64,000 nt of DNA from Ferruginibacter sp. (GTDB lineage: Bacteria; Bacteroidota; Bacteroidia; Chitinophagales; Chitinophagaceae): assembly GCA_016786725.1 (NCBI GenBank), contig JAEUVU010000001.1, positions 1 through 64,000 of the forward strand, written 5' to 3'. A model generated the notes under the pieces. It was not told the DNA's origin, searched no databases, and was given only the letters and a program-made list of their open reading frames with translations. Below are positions 51,273 through 60,139 of this stretch, piece after piece; position 1 is the stretch's first letter, and each line of letters starts with the position of its first letter. The translations under genes were made by a program, and so were the position numbers.

Positions 51273-52577
51273 ATGCACACAGGAAAGATTTTATTGCAGG
51301 GTATGTTGTGGCGTGGGTTGTACTATGTTTCGGCTTTTATCATCAATATTTTAATTGCAAGGCATTTTCAGGCTTCGGTAAGCGGCAGTATTTATTATAT
51401 CAGCAGTATTTATGCGTTGGTTTTGCTCGTGTTCAGCCTTAGTCTTGAATCGGGCATTACTTATTTTGCCGCTAAAAAGCAAATACCTGCTGCCCGGCTT
51501 TTTAATTTCTCAATGATATGGTCTTTCATTACAGGCATTATAACTTTTCTTATCACCTGGCAATTATTCAGCGAAGCATATAGTGAAATGCCAACAGGGC
51601 TTATTATTTTCTCAGCCGTTACATTTATAACTGGTAATCTCCTAATCACCTATTGCTCCGGCTTTTTTTATGCATACAATAATTTTAGTGTGCCCAATAT
51701 TATCATCATTTCCGGTACAGTATTACAGATTGCATTAATCCCTTATAATGGAAGGTCAATTGTTCCGGCTGTTGCCAATGAAAATTATTTTTATGTTTAT
51801 TTTGCTTCCTTTTTTGTGCAGGGGATAGCGATGGCTGTAACTGTACGAATTAAATATATAAAGACGGATGCTTTTCAATTCTTATCTGTAGCACAATTCA
51901 AATTGTTGTTACGCTACTGTGCAATGGCTTTTTTGGGTAATGTTATTTTCTTTCTTTTATACCGGGTGGATTATTTTTTTGCAGAAAAATATTGTACTGC
52001 AGATGATCTGGGCAATTATATACAGGTTTCAAAGATCGTACACCTGTTTTTTATTTTGCCCACAATACTTGCCAGCGCTGTGTTTCCAATCACAGCCGGC
52101 GGCAGAAAAGAAGATATCAATAAATTACTTACTCTTTTATCAAGATCAATATTTTTACTGTACACTGTATGTTGCCTGGTATTGGCGCTAATGGGTAAAT
52201 GGCTTTTCCCGTTTGTATTCGGCGACAGTTTTACGGGTATGTATCAGCCTTTTTTATGGCTTATTCCCGGCATCATTTCTCTTTCAGGAATATTTACACT
52301 CACAGCCTATTTTGCCGGCAGAAACAGGATCAAAATAAATATCACCGGGTCGGTTTATGCCCTGGTTATTATTGTTACGGGAGATATTCTCTTCATACCA
52401 AAATACGGAATTGAAGCTGCAGCTATCGTTAGCAGCATCGGTTACATAGTTTACCAGGTTTATATTACTGCAGTATTCAGAAAAGAATATAAATCTTCTG
52501 TGGCAGATTTTTTTATCTTTAGATCATCCGACTGGAAGCAAATAAAACAAACAATTACAAACTCTCTGAAAAAATAA
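51273..52577 (+). CDS. Oligosaccharide flippase (Wzx-like, MOP superfamily)
   Basis: 434 residues, 12 or more membrane segments. Likely moves lipid-linked glycan units across the inner membrane. The start 'KILLQGMLWRGLYYVSAFIINILIARHFQASVSGSIYYISSIYALVLLVFSLSLESGITYFAAKKQI' is typical for 'polysaccharide biosynthesis' exporters, with paired-helix repeats through to 'YFAGRNRIKINITGSVYALVIIVTGDILFIPKYGIEAAAIVSSIGYIVYQVYIT'. Its stop codon directly touches the next ATG. First gene of a four-gene operon of glycan modification. Confidence 0.88.
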   Translation: MHTGKILLQGMLWRGLYYVSAFIINILIARHFQASVSGSIYYISSIYALVLLVFSLSLESGITYFAAKKQIPAARLFNFSMIWSFITGIITFLITWQLFSEAYSEMPTGLIIFSAVTFITGNLLITYCSGFFYAYNNFSVPNIIIISGTVLQIALIPYNGRSIVPAVANENYFYVYFASFFVQGIAMAVTVRIKYIKTDAFQFLSVAQFKLLLRYCAMAFLGNVIFFLLYRVDYFFAEKYCTADDLGNYIQVSKIVHLFFILPTILASAVFPITAGGRKEDINKLLTLLSRSIFLLYTVCCLVLALMGKWLFPFVFGDSFTGMYQPFLWLIPGIISLSGIFTLTAYFAGRNRIKINITGSVYALVIIVTGDILFIPKYGIEAAAIVSSIGYIVYQVYITAVFRKEYKSSVADFFIFRSSDWKQIKQTITNSLKK

Positions 52578-53288
52578 ATGAAGCAAAGCAGCAATGATAT
52601 GTATGTAAGCGGGGAGTATTTTAAAAACAACCCGGATTGGGATGTCGCAGATGCGAAATGGAAGGTTGATGTAATCTTGGAACTGCTTAAAAAGAATAAT
52701 GTAAAACCGAAAGAAGTGATTGAAGTTGGCTGCGGAGCAGGTGAAAACCTGGTTGAGTTGTTGAAAAGAGATAACAGTATTGAAAAGCTAACCGGCTATG
52801 ATATTTCTCCACAGGCAATTGAACTGGCTGCAAAGAAAGCGACGGATACGATCAGTTTTTATAATGAAGATCTTACAACAAAAGAAAACATACATACAAA
52901 CCTGATGCTGGTAATTGATGTGGTTGAGCATGTGGATGATTATTACGGCTTTCTGCGTGAGCTAAAAACAAAAAGCGACTGTTTTGTTTTTCATATTCCC
53001 CTCGATCTTTCGGGCAGAACAGTAATGAAACCACATGTAATGTTGCAGCAACGCCAGTCAGTAGGCCATATTCATTATTACACAAAAGAAATAATAGAGT
53101 GGGCATTAAAGGATACCGGATATGAAATTGTTGACTGGGTTTACACAAAGCCTGTTGTTGATATAGCTCCTGCTGATTCATTTAAACGATTTGTAAAAAA
53201 AACATTACGCAATATTTCTTTTGCCATCAATAAAGACTGGAGTGCAAAAAAATGGGGCAATTACTCCATGATGATCCTGGCTAAATAA
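52578..53288 (+). CDS. Class I SAM-dependent methyltransferase
   Basis: 236 residues. SAM-binding motif I is 'VIEVGCGAGENLVELLKR' (about 47-64), with 'TGYDISPQAIELAAKKA' and 'DVVEHVDDYYGFLREL' as the following motifs. The start codon abuts the flippase stop, so translation is probably coupled. The substrate is unknown; the context suggests a sugar or lipid-linked glycan. Residues at the end ('FKRFVKKTLRNISFAINKDWSAKKWGNYSMMILAK') are basic and resemble the tails of UbiE-like transferases in glycan clusters. Confidence 0.88.
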   Translation: MKQSSNDMYVSGEYFKNNPDWDVADAKWKVDVILELLKKNNVKPKEVIEVGCGAGENLVELLKRDNSIEKLTGYDISPQAIELAAKKATDTISFYNEDLTTKENIHTNLMLVIDVVEHVDDYYGFLRELKTKSDCFVFHIPLDLSGRTVMKPHVMLQQRQSVGHIHYYTKEIIEWALKDTGYEIVDWVYTKPVVDIAPADSFKRFVKKTLRNISFAINKDWSAKKWGNYSMMILAK

Positions 53289-53297
53289 TCATTCATC

Positions 53298-54350
53298 ATG
53301 CAACAATCTTTAGTTCCCCTGTTAAGATGCCCGGTTTCTCAAAGCCCGTTAGCCGTTAAGATAATTAAACAGGTGGAGAAACAATACGCCGGCGAAACTA
53401 TTATAGTTATTGAAGAAGGAATTTTGTTTGCTGCTGAAGACTGGTTTTATCCCGTAATAAATAGTATTCCCAGGCTGAATGTAGAATCATTTCTGGATCA
53501 TGAAGATTTTTTAAAGAGAGAAATGGAAGATTATCAAAAGCGCAAACAGAACATTTTGCAAAAGCACGGTGAACTGGTAAATTATGTCGTAAAGAAAAAT
53601 AAACGCACCAAGGAAAGTTTTGCAAAAGAATGGTCGCTATATAATTATGATAAGGATAAAACATGGAATGCAGATGATGCAGGAATGATCGCCCGGTTTT
53701 TAAAAGAAACAAATGAATCTGAAGCGGCTTTAAAAGACAAGATCATTTTTGATGCCGGTTGCGGAAACGGAAAACTCGATCTGCTGCTGGCCCCGGTTTG
53801 CAAAGCTATTATAGCAATGGATTTTACAAACAGTATGCAGGAAGCTTATAAAAGGAATAATGCTGCCCATGTTCATTTTATACAGGGCGATGTTCAGTAT
53901 CCACCGGTTCAACACAATTATTTTGATATAGTGCATTGCAGTGGTGTGTTGATACATACCAACAACACAGCGCATTCATTTTCCTGCCTGCAGCCTACGG
54001 TAAAGAAGGGAGGCAAATTAAGTGTGTGGCTGTATCACCCACGTAAAAATATTATACACCGCATTTTTAACGCAATACGGAAAGTAACTTCAAAAATGCC
54101 CTTAAACTTTCAGTATTATTTATACATGGTCACCCTTTTACCCTTGAGCTATTGTATAAAAAGATTAAAAGGAAATAAAGAAAGTTTTGCCGAAATGAAA
54201 CTCAGCATACTTGACTGGTTTACACCTGAATTCAGGTGGGAGCATGAGCATGAGGAAGCAGCAGGCTGGTATAAAAAATCTGGTTACAAAAATGTACAGG
54301 TTACCACAACCGATACTTTTGGCTTTAATATAACCGGTGAAAAAATTTAA
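53298..54350 (+). CDS. SAM-dependent methyltransferase with Trm112-like N-terminus
   Basis: 350 residues. The first ~60 ('LVPLLRCPVSQSPLAVKIIKQV...EEGILFAAEDWFYPVINSIPRL') look like a Trm112/zinc-ribbon domain, but only one of the usual four cysteines is left, so it cannot hold zinc. A helical spacer follows, then the methyltransferase: 'DKIIFDAGCGNGKLDLLLAPVCKAIIAMDFTNSMQEAYKRN' (motif I) and 'DIVHCSGVLIHTNNTAHSFSCLQPTVKKGGKLSVWLYHPRKN'. It lies 9 bases after the other methyltransferase gene. The glycan or lipid substrate is inferred from the operon. Confidence 0.87.
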   Translation: MQQSLVPLLRCPVSQSPLAVKIIKQVEKQYAGETIIVIEEGILFAAEDWFYPVINSIPRLNVESFLDHEDFLKREMEDYQKRKQNILQKHGELVNYVVKKNKRTKESFAKEWSLYNYDKDKTWNADDAGMIARFLKETNESEAALKDKIIFDAGCGNGKLDLLLAPVCKAIIAMDFTNSMQEAYKRNNAAHVHFIQGDVQYPPVQHNYFDIVHCSGVLIHTNNTAHSFSCLQPTVKKGGKLSVWLYHPRKNIIHRIFNAIRKVTSKMPLNFQYYLYMVTLLPLSYCIKRLKGNKESFAEMKLSILDWFTPEFRWEHEHEEAAGWYKKSGYKNVQVTTTDTFGFNITGEKI

Positions 54351-54359
54351 CTTGCAGCC

Positions 54360-55523
54360 ATGAAAGTATTGTGGCTGGCAAGCATCTATCCTTCAAAACT
54401 GTTTCCTTACGATGGAGATTTTATTCAGCGCCATGCACAGGCAGTATCCCTGTTTTGCAATATTGAAGTGCTGCATGTTGTGAAAGACGAAAAAGGTGTT
54501 GTAACACAGGATGTAAAAGAGATTGTTACTACAACCAATCAGCTAACTGAAAGAATAATTTATTATAAGCCAGGTACAATATCTATACGTTTTGTTGACA
54601 GGTTTTTGTCAAGCTTAAAATATAAACAACTATCAAGAAATGCTGTAAAAAAGTATCTGTCTGGCAACGATAAACCAGCTTTTCTGCACCTGCATATTGC
54701 CATGAAAGCAGGACTTACTGCAATATGGGCAAAAAAAAAATACAAAATTCCTTACCTGCTTACTGAGCATTGGGGCGGTTACCTGGATGAAGCCGTTCCC
54801 AGTATCAATGACTATAATTCCATTTATCATTATTACTGGAACAGGATCATTACAGGTGCAAAGGCAAGTACGTATGTATCGGCATACCTGCAAAAACTCA
54901 TCGAAAAAAAATATAAAATTCAAAATACGGTTGTCATTCCGAATGTTGTTAATACGGATATTTTTTATCCTGCACAAAAATCGCCAGCAGAAAAGATCCG
55001 GTTCATTCACGTTTCAACCATGGTTTACCAGAAAAACCCGGAAGCCATTTTGCAGGCTTTGGCTTTGCTGAAGACTGAATTTGATTTCGAGGCCTATTTT
55101 TATGGACCGGTTACAGACGCACAAATTAAATTAATTGAACAACTTGGCCTGAAGCAACAGGTTCTGTTGAAAGGAGAAGTACCGCAGGAAGAACTTGCCA
55201 AAACAATGCAGCAATGCGATGCATTGATACTGTACTCAAGGTTTGAAACCTTTGGCTGCGTTTTAATAGAAGCGAATGCCTGCGGTGTTCCGGTTATTGT
55301 TAGTGATTTGAAAATTTTTCATGAAATAGTGGAAGAGGGAGTTAATGGCCTTTTTGCTGAAGGCGAAAAACCTGGGGCATTGGCTGAAAAAATAAAGGAA
55401 TTTGTAGCGGTGAAAAATAGCTTTGATAAGCAAACCATTGCAGCAACTGCTGCGGAAAAGTATAATTATAAAAAAGTGGGTCAGCAGTTTTTTGATCTTT
55501 ACAATAAATTGCTGGCTCAATAG
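54360..55523 (+). CDS. Glycosyltransferase, GT4 family
   Basis: 387 residues with the GT-B fold. N-domain: '[32 protein letters not shown]'. C-domain: '[121 protein letters not shown]', with the E-X7-E pair that binds the nucleotide sugar. It adds a hexose from a nucleotide donor to a growing glycan; donor and acceptor cannot be told. Last gene of the operon, 9 bases after the previous one. Confidence 0.92.
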   Translation: MKVLWLASIYPSKLFPYDGDFIQRHAQAVSLFCNIEVLHVVKDEKGVVTQDVKEIVTTTNQLTERIIYYKPGTISIRFVDRFLSSLKYKQLSRNAVKKYLSGNDKPAFLHLHIAMKAGLTAIWAKKKYKIPYLLTEHWGGYLDEAVPSINDYNSIYHYYWNRIITGAKASTYVSAYLQKLIEKKYKIQNTVVIPNVVNTDIFYPAQKSPAEKIRFIHVSTMVYQKNPEAILQALALLKTEFDFEAYFYGPVTDAQIKLIEQLGLKQQVLLKGEVPQEELAKTMQQCDALILYSRFETFGCVLIEANACGVPVIVSDLKIFHEIVEEGVNGLFAEGEKPGALAEKIKEFVAVKNSFDKQTIAATAAEKYNYKKVGQQFFDLYNKLLAQ

Positions 55524-55534
55524 AAGCTGAATGC

Positions 55535-55542
55535 TATTTTTG
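55535..55542 (+). promoter_or_regulatory. -7 promoter box for the cyclophilin gene
   Basis: TATTTTTG matches TAnnTTTG, 25 bases before the ATG. Confidence 0.5.
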
Positions 55543-55567
55543 CAAAAAAAATATAAAATTAAATAAC

Positions 55568-56014
55568 ATGAGCGAAGTTAAATTAACACAGGGCGAAATA
55601 CACACCAGCAAAGGCGTGATGAAATTTGAATTGTATGATGATGATGCACCCATTGCAGTAGCAAATTTTAAAAAACTCATCAGTGAAGGTTTCTACAATG
55701 GCCTTACCTTTCACCGGGTGATACCAAACTTTATGATACAGGGTGGTTGCCCCAATGGTACAGGTGCCGGCGGGCCGGGTTATACCATCAATTGCGAAAC
55801 AAAGGGCAGTAAACAATACCACGACCGTGGCGTAATGTCAATGGCGCATCGTGGGCCCAATACCGGCGGCTCACAATTCTTTATTTGCCACAGCAGGAAA
55901 AACACCAGCCACCTGGATGGGGTACATACCTGCTTTGGAAAAGTAATTGACGGTTTGGATGTGATAGATGATATAAGGCAGGGAGATGTGATGGAAAAAG
56001 TTATTCTCATCTAA
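55568..56014 (+). CDS. Peptidyl-prolyl cis-trans isomerase, cyclophilin type
   Basis: 148 residues, single domain and no signal peptide, so cytoplasmic. '[59 protein letters not shown]' and '[49 protein letters not shown]' include the catalytic Arg in 'FHRVIP', the Phe/Met/Gln set 'FMIQGG', and 'SQFFI'. It speeds proline isomerisation in folding. His-for-Trp at the cyclosporin-binding position ('[11 protein letters not shown]') is usual for bacterial members. Confidence 0.97.
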   Translation: MSEVKLTQGEIHTSKGVMKFELYDDDAPIAVANFKKLISEGFYNGLTFHRVIPNFMIQGGCPNGTGAGGPGYTINCETKGSKQYHDRGVMSMAHRGPNTGGSQFFICHSRKNTSHLDGVHTCFGKVIDGLDVIDDIRQGDVMEKVILI

Positions 56015-56033
56015 AAATAATACTCTTTTTGAG

Positions 56034-56075
56034 AGCCATTTTTGCAGACCATTAATATGCAAAAATGGCTTTTTT
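56034..56075 (+). terminator. Terminator of the cyclophilin gene
   Basis: Perfect 13-bp stem AGCCATTTTTGCA / TGCAAAAATGGCT with an 11-base loop, then T5. Confidence 0.9.
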
Positions 56076-56147
56076 AATGCCTGTTCTCAATGCTTACAAT
56101 TTTCTCACACCATGTGCATAACTGAAAATCTCCAGTTTATATTTCGG

Positions 56148-56155
56148 TACTTTTG
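56148..56155 (+). promoter_or_regulatory. -7 promoter box for the Ppx-like operon
   Basis: TACTTTTG matches TAnnTTTG and ends 16 bases before the ATG at 56171. It overlaps a TTG that could otherwise be read as the start. Confidence 0.55.
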
Positions 56156-56170
56156 AGCAAACTAAAACCC

Positions 56171-57322
56171 ATGTTTGCAATCTATACCAAACGATTTTCA
56201 ATAATAGCAGTTGCATTTGTTTTTTGCAGCTTTGCACTAAAAGCACAAAACAGCATTATTAAAAAATTCGAAACCGGTAATGTGTACGCCGGTATCGAAG
56301 TTGGCTCAAAAGGTGTTAAGATGAGCGTGCTTGAACTTGATAAAAAGGCAGGCGAAGACGGAGAATTTAAAATACTCAAAGACACAACCATTAATACCGA
56401 TTTTATTTCTTTTACCCAGCCAACCTATCAGGCAACATTGGCCGCACTTAATAAGCTTTACGAAATTGCAGTTACCCGCAATAATATTCCGGCTGCAAAT
56501 GTATTTACAGCAATCAGCAGCGGTGTAAACATACAGGCACAAAAAGAGGATAAGAAGAGCTGGATAGACCAGTTGATAAATGCATTTAAACAAAGCAACA
56601 ACCAGCCAGACAGAACAGTAGCGGTAATTGATGTAATGGAAGAAGCAAGGTTATCGCACCTGGGTATTGTGCCTGAAGCAAGGCGTTACAATACATTTTT
56701 GATTGACATAGGCAGTGGAAATACCAAGGGCGGTTATTTTCCTTACGGGAATACAAAAGACTTCCGCCTTTTTCAGCTCAACTGGGGTACAAAAAGCACT
56801 TTTAATGCGGCAGATAAAATGCTGGGTGATGATAAAGGGCTGGAAAACTTCAACAGCCAGTTAAACCGTGTGCTCGCCGGCGCCGAGAATAATGAAATTG
56901 TGTATGCGGTAAATGCCAGCGGTGCTTTTCCCAAGAGTGATAATATCGCATTCAGTGGCGGTATTGCGTGGGCCGTAGCAAACCTGATAGCCCCGGAATT
57001 AAATGATAACGCAGTGGTAGGGGTAACGTATGATGAAGTACTGGAATTCAGTGAAAAGCTTGCTAAAAATCCATCTTTATACTCCGATTATTATATAGTT
57101 AAAACTTTGCCTGAAAACACAGTTGATGCAGAAAAAGTAGGCAGGGATGTAAAGCAGGTGAATAAGGTTTTTGATCAACGGGCTTTGCTGGCAGGAGCCG
57201 GGTTACTCTTAAAGATCATGCGGCAATTTGATGGTGTGGTGGAAAGAAAGAAATTTTACCTGGTTAAAAACGGCGCTGTGGGCTGGATATCGGCTTACGT
57301 AAATCAACATACCGGAAAATAA
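56171..57322 (+). CDS. Ppx/GppA-like (actin-fold) protein with an export signal
   Basis: 383 residues from ATG 56171. Residues 1-26 are a good Sec signal ('RFSIIAVAFVFCSFALKAQ'). The rest matches the exopolyphosphatase/guanosine pentaphosphatase pattern: phosphate-1 loop 'VYAGIEVGSKGVKMSVLEL' (~39-56), 'VAVIDVMEEARLSHLGIV' (~150-167; like the 'I-S-G-x-EEAR-LxYLG' of Ppx) and phosphate-2 loop 'FLIDIGSGNTKGGYF' (~176-190). The acidic residue that ends this second loop in Ppx ('DIGGGSTE') is Lys here. 'QRALLAGAGLLLKIMRQF' follows the family's end of domain two. An enzyme needing ATP or polyphosphate outside the cytoplasm would be unusual; a polyphosphate-binding or sensing role is possible. Confidence 0.72.
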   Translation: MFAIYTKRFSIIAVAFVFCSFALKAQNSIIKKFETGNVYAGIEVGSKGVKMSVLELDKKAGEDGEFKILKDTTINTDFISFTQPTYQATLAALNKLYEIAVTRNNIPAANVFTAISSGVNIQAQKEDKKSWIDQLINAFKQSNNQPDRTVAVIDVMEEARLSHLGIVPEARRYNTFLIDIGSGNTKGGYFPYGNTKDFRLFQLNWGTKSTFNAADKMLGDDKGLENFNSQLNRVLAGAENNEIVYAVNASGAFPKSDNIAFSGGIAWAVANLIAPELNDNAVVGVTYDEVLEFSEKLAKNPSLYSDYYIVKTLPENTVDAEKVGRDVKQVNKVFDQRALLAGAGLLLKIMRQFDGVVERKKFYLVKNGAVGWISAYVNQHTGK

Positions 57323-57345
57323 AAAAAACATTTCCCTATTTCCCC

Positions 57346-58266
57346 ATGAGAGACACTAAATCTTTGTTACTGCTGCTGGTATCATTGTTGCTGGTGTTGG
57401 TATCTTTTGTTCTCATCTGGACATGGGGCTATAGTTATTATACAACCAACTCCAGGGCCAAAACCAATGCTGTGCAGGCAGCGCCTGATTCTGCAGCTAT
57501 TGCCGGCAAAGTAAGAGATTCACTTCAAAAAGTATATGATGCAACCTTGCAGGGTCTTGACCTTCAGCTTAATTCAACTCTTCTGCATTCTGATTCGCTG
57601 CAAACCCAACTGGAAGTTAAACTGGCTGAGTTCTATCGTTTAAGAAACGAGATAGCTACCATTTTAAAAAGCCGCTCTGTCAACAATAATTTTACAGTAG
57701 TTAAACAAAAAATTGGTGAACTACAGGCCAAAGCAGATGATCTGAAAGAAAAGAACCAGGTTGTGGATAATGAAAATAAAAGGCTGAATGAAGTGCTCAG
57801 CGATATCAGTAAACCGGAAAAAAATGGCAGACCCACTGTTGCAAAAACCAATGAACCCGAAAGGCCCGCAACGGTTTACTCTGCATTCATTGCATCTGAT
57901 ATAAAATTGGCTGCTGTAAATAGTGCAGATGAAACAGAAACCCCCCTGGCAGAAAATGCCGGTAAATTAACAGGCACTTTTACTGTGATGAATTTTAACA
58001 GTCAGCTTACCAATGCCGAAATGATGGTGGTTGTTACCAGGCCCGATGGAAAAGTGCTGAAAGGCTCGCCATGGGATGCAGGCACTTTCAATACTCCCGC
58101 CGGAAAAAAAATATATTCCTATAAATTCAGCTTTGCGTACACCAGGGGAGAAGCAAAACGGCTGTCTTTTTCTTTAAAGGGAGGGAGTTTAACCAAAGGC
58201 AATTACACCATGGAGGTATATCACAATGGTATGATGATTGGAAAAGTTGTAAGGCAGCTCTCATAA
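57346..58266 (+). CDS. Membrane-anchored coiled-coil protein, partner of the Ppx-like gene
   Basis: 306 residues, 23 bases after the Ppx-like gene in the same transcript. One N-terminal membrane helix (~6-28, 'LLLLLVSLLLVLVSFVLIWTWGYSYY'), then a periplasmic coiled coil (~50-155, 'LNSTLLHSDSLQTQLEVKLAEFYRLRNEIATILKS', 'IGELQAKADDLKEKNQVVDNENKRLNEVL'), a charged linker with Pro, and a C-terminal beta-rich domain (~175-306, 'GTFTVMNFNSQLTNAEMMVVVTRPDGKVLKGSPWDAGTFNTPAGKKIYSYKFSFAYTRGEAKRLSFSLKGGSLTKGNYTMEVYHNGMMIGK'). The family is not known to me. The architecture is that of an envelope scaffold or adaptor. Confidence 0.7.
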   Translation: MRDTKSLLLLLVSLLLVLVSFVLIWTWGYSYYTTNSRAKTNAVQAAPDSAAIAGKVRDSLQKVYDATLQGLDLQLNSTLLHSDSLQTQLEVKLAEFYRLRNEIATILKSRSVNNNFTVVKQKIGELQAKADDLKEKNQVVDNENKRLNEVLSDISKPEKNGRPTVAKTNEPERPATVYSAFIASDIKLAAVNSADETETPLAENAGKLTGTFTVMNFNSQLTNAEMMVVVTRPDGKVLKGSPWDAGTFNTPAGKKIYSYKFSFAYTRGEAKRLSFSLKGGSLTKGNYTMEVYHNGMMIGKVVRQLS

Positions 58267-58500
58267 GCGGTAATAAAAGTTTTTTTGCTGTTGTCATCCT
58301 GTTTTTTGTTTAGAATAAATACTACAAAAAAATAACCCAACCTGCTACAATATCCCCAATACTGAAATCGCATCTTTACAGTGTTGATTAAGAAAAGCCC
58401 GTTTAAAATCCCTTACTCCTGTGATCACTTTTTTTGTTCAGGCATGAGTTTTATCTATGAAAAACCTTCAGTATTGGAGGTTTTTTCTTTTTAACACGAA
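58267..58500 (+). other. Long 3' region with orphan terminator
   Basis: No gene is visible. A terminator lies at 58461-58492 (AAAACCTTC / GGAGGTTTT with a T run), ~195 bases after the preceding stop codon. Either the two-gene message has a long 3' tail, or a small RNA ends here. I see no TAnnTTTG box in between. Confidence 0.45.
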
Positions 58501-58644
58501 GGCAGGTTTACACATCTTTAAAATCTCCCTATTTTAGCCGCATGAAATGAGCCATAACAAAAGTTGGTGCCAATCAAAATTTATTGGCGAACCTGCCTGC
58601 CGTCATGCAGGCTCCAGGTGGCTAAAACCAATTAAAATGAACAC
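58501..58644 (+). ncRNA. Candidate structured leader RNA
   Basis: A 10-bp closing stem (TTTTAGCCGC at 58532-58541 with GTGGCTAAAA at 58618-58627, one G-U) encloses two hairpins: GCCAAT / ATTGGC (58569-58574, 58583-58588) and GCCTGC / GCAGGC (58595-58600, 58607-58612). An alternative pairing GGCAGGTT (58501-58508) with AACCTGCC (58590-58597) would exclude the second hairpin. The start codon of the next gene lies 17 bases after the closing stem. A near-match -7 box TATTTTAG at 58530-58537 overlaps the left arm, which weakens the case. The CCTGCC words also look like REP elements. Confidence 0.35.
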
Positions 58645-59124
58645 ATGAAAGCAGCTACTATTCATGAATTAAAACTGGAATTGCAGGATCTTCCGGCACC
58701 GCAGTTAACAGAACTTTGCATACGCCTGGCAAAATTTAAAAAGGAGAACAAAGAATTGCTTACCTATCTTTTGTTTGAATCTTTTGATGAACAGGCCTAT
58801 GTTGAAAATATCAAAGCCGAAATGCTGGAGCAGTTTGGTGAAATCAACACTTCCAGTGTATATTTTATAAAGAAAAGCCTGAGGAAAATAATCCGTACTG
58901 TAAATAAATACATCCGTTATGCCGCATCTGCAGAAGCAGAGGTAAAACTCCTGTTGTTTTTTTGTACAACCCTTAAAATATCGGGGATACCCATTGAAAA
59001 AAATCCGGTCATCAGAAATATGTTTTATGGCCAGCTTAAAAAAGCTTCTAAGGTAATTGCTTCCATGCATGAAGACCTGCAGTACGAATATGTTAGAGAA
59101 ATGGAAATACTGTCGGCGAATTAA
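58645..59124 (+). CDS. Conserved hypothetical cytoplasmic protein
   Basis: 159 residues, helical and without signal or membrane segment. 'ATIHELKLELQDLPAPQLTELCIRLAKFKKENKELLTYLLFESFDEQAYVENIKAEMLEQF' and 'SSVYFIKKSLRKIIRTVNKYIRYAASAEAEVKLLLFFCTTLKISGIPIEKNPVIRNMFYGQLKKASKVIASMHEDLQYEY' suggest an all-alpha, possibly repeat-like fold. The 'LTELCIRLAKFKKENKELLTYLLF' motif recurs in Bacteroidota unknowns. It stands 37 bases upstream of the next small gene. Confidence 0.65.
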   Translation: MKAATIHELKLELQDLPAPQLTELCIRLAKFKKENKELLTYLLFESFDEQAYVENIKAEMLEQFGEINTSSVYFIKKSLRKIIRTVNKYIRYAASAEAEVKLLLFFCTTLKISGIPIEKNPVIRNMFYGQLKKASKVIASMHEDLQYEYVREMEILSAN

Positions 59125-59161
59125 ATTATTTTAAAAAAATCGTACTTTAACAAAAAAAATT

Positions 59162-59404
59162 ATGGCAAAGTCTAAGAAGAGAAAACACCACCACGATTTT
59201 CATCCGCAACCACATACAGCCAAAACTCAAAAAACCAAAAGCGCAGTAACAGTAGCAGGGGTATTCTTCTCTTTATTGGGTATAGGTATAGCTTATTTTG
59301 CAGCAGGGGCAAGCCTGCCCTGGTTATTGGCAGGGGCGGTTGCCGGTGCAGTGGGCGGTTACTATTTTGGCCTGCAGATAGATAAATCCTTCTCTAAAAA
59401 GTAA
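59162..59404 (+). CDS. Small membrane protein with Lys/His-rich head
   Basis: 80 residues. The first 28 are strongly basic with clustered His ('AKSKKRKHHHDFHPQPHTAKTQKTKSA'). Two membrane hairpins follow: 'VTVAGVFFSLLGIGIAYFAAG' and 'LPWLLAGAVAGAVGGYYFGLQID'. Gly-rich helices suggest tight packing. The head could bind nucleic acid, phosphate or metal. The family is not recognised. Confidence 0.6.
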   Translation: MAKSKKRKHHHDFHPQPHTAKTQKTKSAVTVAGVFFSLLGIGIAYFAAGASLPWLLAGAVAGAVGGYYFGLQIDKSFSKK

Positions 59405-59548
59405 GAATTCCCTACAGATATTTTTTTCGCCGCACTTACTAACAATTGCTGCCGGTAATATGTGCATTTCCCAATTGCAGCTTGCATTTTGTTTAACTAA
59501 TGATTATTTTGACTGGTCTTTCTATTCTTTTAACCTAAAACTAATCTT

Positions 59549-59968
59549 ATGGACATTAAAAAATTATTAATTGGCGGTATCACCGGCGGTGTACTTTTTT
59601 TCCTGTTGGGCTGGGTTATTTACGGAATGTTATTAATGGATTTTATGGCCAGTAACCCAGGCATAGCTGGTAATGTAGCAAGGGCCGAACCTGATTATTT
59701 ATACCTGATCATCGGCAACATGGCATTGGGTTTTATGATGGCCTATATATTTATAAGGGCCAATGTAAATACTATAGCAGGCGGGGCCGTAATGGGTGGT
59801 ATAATCGGTTTACTGGTGGCAGTGGGGTATGATTGCATGATGTATGCAACAACCAATGTAACAAGTAAAACTGCCATGGCTGCCGATGTAGCTGCAACCA
59901 CCGTAATGACGGCAGTGGTAGGTGCTGTAATTGGAATGCTGATGGGAATGGGTAAAAAAACTTCCTGA
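59549..59968 (+). CDS. Small four-helix membrane protein
   Basis: 139 residues, four membrane segments: 'LLIGGITGGVLFFLLGWVIYGML', 'YLIIGNMALGFMMAYIFI', 'IAGGAVMGGIIGLLVAVGYDCMMYA', 'TVMTAVVGAVIGMLMGMG'. The arrangement resembles small conserved membrane DUFs of Bacteroidota. No catalytic residues are obvious, and no partner is apparent. A 144-base gap separates it from the upstream gene. Confidence 0.6.
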   Translation: MDIKKLLIGGITGGVLFFLLGWVIYGMLLMDFMASNPGIAGNVARAEPDYLYLIIGNMALGFMMAYIFIRANVNTIAGGAVMGGIIGLLVAVGYDCMMYATTNVTSKTAMAADVAATTVMTAVVGAVIGMLMGMGKKTS

Positions 59969-59979
59969 AAAATAATGCC

Positions 59980-60089
59980 TTCATCACAGGTAAAGGCGGG
60001 CACATGTATTTATCAGCCTGTGATGAAATTTGTATGGTAATTATTAATTCACTTGTTTATAAAGAGCTCTGGGGTTGAGCTCTTTTTTT
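59980..60089 (+). terminator. Two hairpins ending the 59549 gene
   Basis: TTCATCACAGG (59980-59990) pairs with CCTGTGATGAA (60017-60027). A second hairpin, AAAGAGCTC / GAGCTCTTT (60061-60085), is followed by T and is a clear terminator. Confidence 0.8.
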
Positions 60090-60139
60090 ATGCACTTCAC
60101 TATCATTATCTTTACTCATAGTTAATTAAATCAATCAAG

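Noticed and set aside
51273-55523. Complete capsule or O-antigen locus
   Set aside because: Only flippase, two methyltransferases and one glycosyltransferase; no polymerase, initiating transferase or sugar-nucleotide set.
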